Shown here piece after piece: positions 16,083 through 20,761 of a stretch of DNA of 20,761 nucleotides. The notes beneath the pieces were generated by a model. That model saw only the letters and a list, made by a program, of their open reading frames with translations. It searched no databases and had not been told where the DNA came from. A program made the position numbers and the translations under genes. Every line of letters starts with the position of its first letter. Position 1 is the first letter of the stretch. This DNA comes from CAMBDR01 sp046597185 (lineage in GTDB: Bacteria; Pseudomonadota; Gammaproteobacteria; Burkholderiales; Burkholderiaceae_D): NCBI GenBank assembly GCA_046597185.1, contig JBKJLF010000878.1:1-20761 (forward strand), given 5' to 3'.

Positions 16083-17683
16083 TATTCGCCCTCCGGCAGT
16101 AATTTGCCGGGGTTCATCATGCCTTGCGGGTCGAAATGCTGAAACAGATTGCGCATGGTGGCCATGCCAAGCGGGCCTTTTTCTGCCGCCAGATAGGGCG
16201 CGTGATCCGTACCAACGCCATGCTGATGGCTGATGGTGCCACCTTGCTGGACCATTGCCTCGCAAACCGCCGCTTTCAAGCGTTGCCAGCGCGCCAGATC
16301 GATTTCATAGTCGCCCGCCAGCCGATACACAAAGGTGGTGTACACGCTCGCGCCCTGCGCATACAGGTGCGAGAGGTGGGTGTAGGTGTGGACACGCTCG
16401 CCATCGACCGCAAACGCATCGCGCGCGGCTTGCTCGAGCGCCTGCATCATGGTTGTCACACGAGGCCAATTGACGGCGGTTTCGCAGGTGTCGATGGCAT
16501 AACCGTGTTGCCAGGCCACATTGCGCAGATAGACGTTTTTAAAACGCCCGTCTTTCCATTTATCACCCAGCTTGCGCCCCAGATGCACGCCATTGAATTG
16601 GCGACACAGCTCGCGCACGCTGGCCAGCGTGGAACGTAGCATATCCCTACTCCCCGTGATGCCGATCATCATCATGCATTTGCCCTCACCGCAGCCACGC
16701 CAGGACAAATAACGCTCCATCCATTTGATGGCATTCGCATGGCCGGCCAGCGCCAACATGGTTTGGGTTTCCAGACCATTGGACAGGCGCAACATCGACA
16801 GCGGCAATTTCGCTTGCGCAATGGTGCGGATCGCTTCTTGCGCCTGTCGCCAATTCGGGAAAAATACCGCGTGAAATTGTTCATCCTCCGGCAAGCGCGT
16901 CACGCGCACCGAGGCTTCGGTCAAAATGCCGATACGCCCTTCCGAGCCGAGCACAATCTCACGCAAGTCCGTCCCCGCTGCCGAGGCCGGAAAGGTGGGA
17001 AGATCGAGTCGCCCGACCGGGGTTTCGACCCGGCCACCGGCAAACATTTGCTCGATGCGGCCATAGCGGTAAGATTGCTGGCCCGAAGAGCGCGTCACCA
17101 CCCAACCACCGAGGGTGGAATATTCAAACGACTGCGGAAAATGCCCGAGCGTAAAACCATGGGCGCGCAATTGCGCTTCCAGATCCGGCCCCAACACGCC
17201 CGCCCCAAAACGCGCCAAGTGCGCCTGTTTATCCAAATCCAACAAGCGCGACAAGCGCGCCAGACTCAGGGTGAGCACCAATTTCTCGCCTGCGGGCACA
17301 CTCAAATGCCCGACCACGCTGGTGCCACCGCCATATGGAATCACGATTAGCCCCAAGCTTTTGCTCCATGCCAACAGTTCGACCACCTCCTCGCTGGTTT
17401 CCGGAAACGCCACCCCATCCGGCACCTTGCCGATTTTGCCGTAGCGCAAGCGCAGCCAATCGGGCAGACTTTGCCCCAGGGCATGGCGCATGCGCACTTC
17501 GGCGCTGGTATCCACCAGCCGATGCACCGCCATGCGGCTGGCCGGAATACTCGCCACCACCGCAGCCAAAGCCGCATCGGCAGGCGCGCTGCCGGGGCCG
17601 ATTTGCTGTTGCAAAAATTCCAAAGCCTCTGGGCTTAAGCTCGTTTCGATTGATTCTTCGCCCCATCCATTCCAACGTCGCAC
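16082..17683 (-). CDS. FAD-binding oxidase homologous to alkyl-DHAP synthase (AGPS)
   Basis: A 533-aa flavoenzyme of the vanillyl-alcohol-oxidase fold, most like alkyldihydroxyacetonephosphate synthase. That enzyme swaps the acyl chain of acyl-DHAP for a fatty alcohol to make the ether bond. Visible features: FAD PP-loop PYGGGTSVVGHLSVP (116-130), PQSFEYSTLGGWVVTRSSG (183-201), a D-T-C-E-T-A-V-N-W segment near 398-406 matching the AGPS ESFETS region, and VYTTFVY. The His-rich active-site motif reads ISHQHGVG (484-491), where eukaryotic AGPS has HHH. The start is taken as the GTG at 17683, with AAGGAG 5 bases upstream; the GTG at 17689 lies within that Shine-Dalgarno. It is the first gene of the operon, divergent from the AraC regulator. 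Direction of chemistry (synthesis or breakdown) is not known. Confidence 0.88.
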   Translation of the reverse strand: MRRWNGWGEESIETSLSPEALEFLQQQIGPGSAPADAALAAVVASIPASRMAVHRLVDTSAEVRMRHALGQSLPDWLRLRYGKIGKVPDGVAFPETSEEVVELLAWSKSLGLIVIPYGGGTSVVGHLSVPAGEKLVLTLSLARLSRLLDLDKQAHLARFGAGVLGPDLEAQLRAHGFTLGHFPQSFEYSTLGGWVVTRSSGQQSYRYGRIEQMFAGGRVETPVGRLDLPTFPASAAGTDLREIVLGSEGRIGILTEASVRVTRLPEDEQFHAVFFPNWRQAQEAIRTIAQAKLPLSMLRLSNGLETQTMLALAGHANAIKWMERYLSWRGCGEGKCMMMIGITGSRDMLRSTLASVRELCRQFNGVHLGRKLGDKWKDGRFKNVYLRNVAWQHGYAIDTCETAVNWPRVTTMMQALEQAARDAFAVDGERVHTYTHLSHLYAQGASVYTTFVYRLAGDYEIDLARWQRLKAAVCEAMVQQGGTISHQHGVGTDHAPYLAAEKGPLGMATMRNLFQHFDPQGMMNPGKLLPEGE

Positions 17684-17762
17684 GGCCACTCCTTTGCAGT
17701 TTATCGGTCAATTCACGCAGCATTCACACAGTAACAAGCCATTGTTGCTGCCGGATTAAGGA

Positions 17763-17773
17763 TGACTCAGTCA
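17763..17773. promoter_or_regulatory. Palindromic candidate operator in the divergent promoter region
   Basis: TGACTCAGTCA is a perfect 11-bp palindrome. It lies in the 166-base gap between the AGPS-like gene and the divergent AraC gene, about 20 bases upstream of the -10 box at 17795. Its position suits a binding site for the regulator or another factor, but AraC proteins usually bind direct repeats, so this is only a candidate. Confidence 0.3.
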
Positions 17774-17791
17774 GATTCCTGCAAGCGATCT

Positions 17792-17800
17792 TGCTATACT
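17792..17800 (+). promoter_or_regulatory. Extended -10 promoter for the AraC-family gene
   Basis: TGCTATACT is an extended -10 element (TG-n-TATACT) 49 bases upstream of the regulator's ATG. The -35 region is weak, which is normal for extended -10 promoters. The start codon has only a poor Shine-Dalgarno (GGG). Confidence 0.45.
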
Positions 17801-17849
17801 ACGTTTTTTAGCATCATATCCTAAGCATTCCTCGCTGTATTGGGCTTTC

Positions 17850-18968
17850 ATGACATCTGACTTGTTAAAACACGCCAATGCCCGTGTCGCCGGGGCTTAT
17901 TTGCAACCTTTACTGGAGGCAGCAAGCGCGGCGGGCGTGAGCGTGAGCGATTTGGCCCAGGCCAGCGGCGTGGCGCAAGCGCTGTTTGCGCCGCTGCCCG
18001 AAAGCTTGGCGGCGGCACACTATGTGCAATTACTGGCTTGTGCAGCCGAATTATCGAATGATCCGTTTTTTGGCTTGCATGTGGGCGAGCGCGTCAAGCT
18101 GGGCACCTATAGCGTGTACGGCTTGATCTTGCTCAGTTGCCACAATATCGGCCAGGCATTGCAACAAACCTTGCGCTATGAAGGTCTGGCGCACGATCTG
18201 GGTCGCTCGCGCATTGTGCAGGAGGGGGATTTGGCCAGTTACCAGTGGGACAGCCATTTTCCGCACGCCACGCGCCATTTGGTGGAGAGTGTATTTGCCG
18301 GCATCCGCGTATTTGGCACTTGGCTGACCGGCCAGCCCTTACCTGCCAGCCGGATTTGTTTTACCCATCCTGCGCCAAGCATGGACGCAAATGATTTTGC
18401 AAATAAGTGCGCAAATGAGTATCTAAGAGTACTGGGCCAGTTACCCGAATTTGCCGCCACCCACAACCTGGCCCAATTTGACGCCGCCATTTTAGCCTTG
18501 CCCGTACCCAATGCCGACGTGAGCCTGTACCCGGTCTTGCGCCAACACGCCGAGCAATTATTGCAAAGCAAAGCGCAAGCCGACGCTGGCAGCAAGGGTA
18601 GCAAGGGCGGCCAGCCCAAAGCGCCACCGCCCGATATCCTGGCCCAGGTGAAGCAAATGATCATGCAAAATCTGGCGCAAGACCAGGTGCGGCTTGGCTC
18701 AATTGCGGCGGCGCTGCAAATCACCCCGCGTACCCTGCAACGCAAGCTGAGCGATGCCGGGGCCAGCTTTCAGCAAATTCTCGATCAAACCCGCTTCCAA
18801 CTGGCGCGCGATTATTTGCAGCAGGCGCATTTAACCCTGACCGATATCGCCTTTTTGCTGGGCTACCAGGAACAGAGCTCCTTCAATCACGCCTTTAAAG
18901 AATGGTCGGGCTTGAATCCCGGCCAATATCGTGAACAAAACATCTTATCAGCCAAATTGAACGCCTGA
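17850..18968 (+). CDS. AraC-family transcriptional regulator, probable controller of the divergent lipid operon
   Basis: A 372-aa cytoplasmic DNA-binding protein. Residues about 17-205 match the arabinose-binding-type N-terminal domain found in OruR/ArgR-like AraC regulators (FFGLHVGERVKLGTYSVYGL; CFTHPAPS). Residues 262-360 form the AraC HTH domain, with a first helix-turn-helix at RLGSIAAALQITPRTLQRKL (281-300) and a second at LTDIAFLLGYQEQSSFNHAF (330-349), ending NPGQYR. A low-complexity Ala/Ser/Gly/Lys linker (about 241-260) separates the domains and looks like a recent expansion. The gene is transcribed divergently from the AGPS-GlpD-kinase-PhoD operon, 166 bases away. This fits a local activator responding to a substrate or product of that pathway; the inducer is not known. 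Confidence 0.9.
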   Translation: MTSDLLKHANARVAGAYLQPLLEAASAAGVSVSDLAQASGVAQALFAPLPESLAAAHYVQLLACAAELSNDPFFGLHVGERVKLGTYSVYGLILLSCHNIGQALQQTLRYEGLAHDLGRSRIVQEGDLASYQWDSHFPHATRHLVESVFAGIRVFGTWLTGQPLPASRICFTHPAPSMDANDFANKCANEYLRVLGQLPEFAATHNLAQFDAAILALPVPNADVSLYPVLRQHAEQLLQSKAQADAGSKGSKGGQPKAPPPDILAQVKQMIMQNLAQDQVRLGSIAAALQITPRTLQRKLSDAGASFQQILDQTRFQLARDYLQQAHLTLTDIAFLLGYQEQSSFNHAFKEWSGLNPGQYREQNILSAKLNA

Positions 18969-19062
18969 GCCGCCAATTTTGCAGTCTGTCGCATAGCGCT
19001 ACCCTCGCCTCGCCCTTTGAATTAAAGTACCACCATCAACCCAAACCCACGAGGAGCGCAAC

Positions 19063-19764
19063 ATGACCAAAAATGAATATCTCAACAATCTAAAAGCTGA
19101 ACTGGCTGGCCTCAACGCTGAAGTGGTGCGCGATATGGTTAGCGCCTATGAAATGCGCTTTATCGAAGGTGCGAGCCTGGGCAAGAGCGAAGAAGAAATC
19201 ATCCAGACGCTGGAAGACCCCAAATTAATCGCGGCGCGTTTGAAAACCAATTTGCATTTCCAGCAATTCAAGGCAGAAAAAAGCCCACGCAGCTTCGCCC
19301 GGCTGTTTTTTTCCTTCATCGGTTTGGGAATCTTTAATTTTTTCATGTTGATCCCCACCACGGTTTTCGCCTCCATGTTGCTTGCTTCATTTGTGGTGTC
19401 GATTGGTTTGACCATTGGTGGCAGCGCGGTCACCGCCGCCAGCTTCTCGGGTGTGGGGCAAGTCACGATTAACCATCATGGCCACAGCAAGCATCACAAT
19501 ATTTCTGTGGGTGACAATGATGAAATTCACGTCAATGGCACCAATATCACGGTGGAAGAAGATGAAAAACTGAGCACCCCGGACAAAAAAGTCATCAATT
19601 TCATCATCAATAAAGAAGATCGCACGCCATCCGCATGGAAAGGCATTACCATGATGATATTTGGCATCCTGTTATTTTTGATGAATCTGGTGATCACCAA
19701 GTACAGCGCCTTAGGCCTCAAGCGCTACGCCATCATGAATTATGAGATCTTAAAGAACGCCTGA
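19063..19764 (+). CDS. HAAS/DUF1700-type membrane protein
   Basis: A 233-aa membrane protein. The N-terminal 65 residues form a small helical HAAS-like domain (MTKNEYLNNLKAELAGL; EEIIQTLEDPKLIAARL), common to DUF1700 proteins and thought to mediate protein contacts. Two adjacent hydrophobic helices follow (about 82-130). A loop or small domain then has a histidine-rich segment NHHGHSKHHN (about 146-155), followed by an acidic stretch VEEDEKL, and a last TM lies at about 194-213. GAGGAG lies 7 bases before the ATG. In many bacteria such genes sit beside DUF2807 genes, as here (51 bases before the next ORF). The exact function is not established; the pair is often linked to envelope or stress functions. 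Confidence 0.8.
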   Translation: MTKNEYLNNLKAELAGLNAEVVRDMVSAYEMRFIEGASLGKSEEEIIQTLEDPKLIAARLKTNLHFQQFKAEKSPRSFARLFFSFIGLGIFNFFMLIPTTVFASMLLASFVVSIGLTIGGSAVTAASFSGVGQVTINHHGHSKHHNISVGDNDEIHVNGTNITVEEDEKLSTPDKKVINFIINKEDRTPSAWKGITMMIFGILLFLMNLVITKYSALGLKRYAIMNYEILKNA

Positions 19765-19779
19765 TCACACTGAACCCAA

Positions 19780-19790
19780 TATACTATAAC
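19780..19790 (+). promoter_or_regulatory. Possible -10 sequence before the DUF2807 gene
   Basis: TATACT (19780-19785) and the overlapping TATAAC (19785-19790) lie in the 51-base gap upstream of the ATG at 19816. They could give the second gene its own promoter. No -35 hexamer is evident. Confidence 0.25.
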
Positions 19791-19815
19791 CTGATTCGAA
19801 AACGGAGCGACACCT

Positions 19816-20625
19816 ATGAAAACCCTGGCAAAAATTGGCGCAGCCATGACCCTGATCGCTGTCATCATGACAGCAGGATTTTACAACTTCATCAAAGCTG
19901 ATGAGCATCACGTCATCAAATCCGTCAAATCGATTGATCGCACTGTGAAAACCGAAAACCGCAGCATCACTGCTGCCGTCAATGAAATTGAAATGATCGG
20001 TTCGGCCGATGTGGTGATCAAACGCGGCGATGTACCCGGCATGACGGTCAAAGGCGATCAACGCAGCTTGAGCAAACTGCGCACCGAAGTCAAGGGCAAT
20101 GTGTTAAGCATTACGCTGGATGGTTTCAACTGGAATAGCAAACACAATGAGATTGAAGTCATTCTGCCGAACTTGCAAAAAATCATCATTAATGGTAGTG
20201 GCGATGCCAATATACAGGGTTTTAAAGGTGACAAGATGCAAATTGCGGTCAATGGCTCGGGTGATTTGAGCTTTAACGGTGAATATCAAAACATCAGTGC
20301 CCATTTAAAAGGGAGCGGCAATGTTGATTTGGGGCATAGCAAGAGCAAGACTATTGAATTGGAATTACTCGGCACAGGCGATGTGAATGCCAAGGGCGAT
20401 ACCGAAAGCCTGACAGCCCGGATGAATGGCTCGGGCGATATTGATGCCGAGGGCTTACATGCCGACACCGTGAATTTAACCATGAATGGTTCGGGCGATA
20501 CCCTGGTTTATGCAAAGAAAGCCATTACCGTTAGCATGCATGGCAGTGGCGATGTGACGGTGCATGGTAAGCCGACGCAACGCAATATCGAAAAATCGGG
20601 TTCGGGCGAGGTTGATTTCGAATAA
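19816..20625 (+). CDS. Exported DUF2807 (head-GIN type) beta-helix protein
   Basis: A 269-aa protein with an N-terminal hydrophobic segment (about 5-25) that acts as a signal peptide or anchor; there is no lipobox cysteine. The body is a putative auto-transporter-adhesin head-GIN domain (DUF2807): VNEIEMIGSADVVIKRGD, then a ladder of eight G-S-G-D-like turns spaced about 17-22 residues apart (NGSGDANI, NGSGDLSF, KGSGNVDL, LGTGDVNA, NGSGDIDA, NGSGDTLV, HGSGDVTV, SGSGEVDF). Such ladders form right-handed beta helices in the periplasm or at the cell surface. GGAG lies 8 bases before the ATG. It directly follows the HAAS-type gene. The molecular role is not known; the term adhesin comes from a database label only. 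Confidence 0.85.
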   Translation: MKTLAKIGAAMTLIAVIMTAGFYNFIKADEHHVIKSVKSIDRTVKTENRSITAAVNEIEMIGSADVVIKRGDVPGMTVKGDQRSLSKLRTEVKGNVLSITLDGFNWNSKHNEIEVILPNLQKIIINGSGDANIQGFKGDKMQIAVNGSGDLSFNGEYQNISAHLKGSGNVDLGHSKSKTIELELLGTGDVNAKGDTESLTARMNGSGDIDAEGLHADTVNLTMNGSGDTLVYAKKAITVSMHGSGDVTVHGKPTQRNIEKSGSGEVDFE

Positions 20626-20646
20626 TCCTGAATCCTGAATCCTGAA
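20626..20646 (+). repeat. Three tandem copies of a 7-bp unit after the DUF2807 stop
   Basis: TCCTGAA is repeated exactly three times (20626-20632, 20633-20639, 20640-20646), starting right after the TAA. It is likely replication slippage in untranslated sequence. Confidence 0.8.
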
Positions 20647-20661
20647 ATCGTCGTGGGTATG

Positions 20662-20691
20662 AAAAAAAGCGTGGCATGCCACGCTTTTTTT
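20662..20691. terminator. Bidirectional intrinsic terminator
   Basis: A perfect 30-bp palindrome: seven A, GCGTGGCATGCCACGC, seven T. On either strand it gives a GC-rich hairpin followed by a T-run. It lies 36 bases after the DUF2807 stop and 15 bases after the probable stop of a convergent gene, so it can serve both. Confidence 0.92.
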
Positions 20692-20705
20692 ACACTTTTT
20701 ATCAC

Positions 20706-20761
20706 TCAGATGAGGGTGGGCGCGGCCGTGCCACCCTCGGTTTGCGCACCTTGGCTCTGTG
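20706..20761 (-). CDS. Probable C-terminal end of a convergent gene, cut by the right edge
   Basis: On the minus strand one frame reads QSQGAQTEGGTAAPTLI and ends in a TGA at 20708-20706, just before the bidirectional terminator. Position and composition fit the tail of a convergent gene, but only 17 codons are visible and no family can be named. Confidence 0.35.
   Translation of the reverse strand, partial: QSQGAQTEGGTAAPTLI

Noticed and set aside
16083..16265. Longer N-terminus for the GlpD-like protein starting at 16265
   Set aside because: The extra 61 codons lie wholly inside the AGPS-like gene in another frame, while the ATG at 16082 has a strong GGAGGG at 6 bases and a classic TAATG overlap.
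16739..17350. 203-codon plus-strand ORF
   Set aside because: It is antisense to the well-supported AGPS-like gene, has Arg/Gln/His-rich shadow composition and resembles no family.
1..20761. tRNA, rRNA, insertion sequences and integrase genes
   Set aside because: None of their usual signatures was seen; the SymE-like island has no flanking direct repeats or transposase that I could find.

Overview
The window looks like chromosomal DNA of a Gram-negative proteobacterium. The evidence is several Sec, Tat and lipoprotein export signals, a MASE1/CHASE histidine kinase, a GGDEF-EAL protein, PhoD, and an AGPS/GlpD/FGGY-kinase lipid operon under an AraC regulator. GC content is moderate. A betaproteobacterium is my best guess from gene content and codon style, but nothing here proves it. 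I see no rRNA, tRNA, transposase, integrase or CRISPR array.

Layout. (1) 1-2171, minus strand: an acyltransferase-3 membrane protein, an unrecognised 138-aa protein, a glutaredoxin-type arsenate reductase (ArsC), and probably the start of another gene that runs off the left edge. (2) 2172-3844, plus strand: a small accessory-like island. It holds a 56-codon SymE-family toxin-like ORF, a perfect 16-bp inverted repeat, and an exported two-lobed protein resembling aspartic proteases but with altered active-site motifs. (3) 3897-10594, minus strand: a tight three-gene signalling operon of a MASE1-CHASE-PAS histidine kinase, a periplasmic solute-binding protein, and a dCache-HAMP-PAS-PAS-GGDEF-EAL c-di-GMP enzyme. 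No response regulator is present. (4) 10830-17683, minus strand: a compact operon of an alkyl-DHAP-synthase-like FAD enzyme, a GlpD-like glycerol-3-phosphate dehydrogenase, an FGGY kinase and a Tat-exported PhoD phosphatase. A divergent AraC-family regulator lies at 17850-18968. (5) 19063-20625, plus strand: a HAAS/DUF1700 membrane protein and an exported DUF2807-type beta-helix protein, closed by a perfect palindromic terminator. A convergent gene probably ends just beyond it.

How the genes may work together. The central operon is coherent: PhoD could release phosphate and polyol from phosphodiesters outside the cytoplasm, the kinase phosphorylates a polyol, GlpD makes the glycerol-3-P/DHAP branch point, and the AGPS homologue handles an ether-linked DHAP lipid or a related substrate. 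Whether it makes or degrades ether lipids cannot be told from sequence. The signalling operon probably couples an extracytoplasmic ligand to c-di-GMP and to phosphotransfer towards a regulator encoded elsewhere.

The most unusual sequence features are: a 15-bp tandem repeat at the extreme 5' end of the glpD-like gene that strings together four in-frame ATG codons; a second 15-bp repeat inside the same gene; and a SymE-like gene that may be intact or may have lost its first codons through an A-run frameshift.
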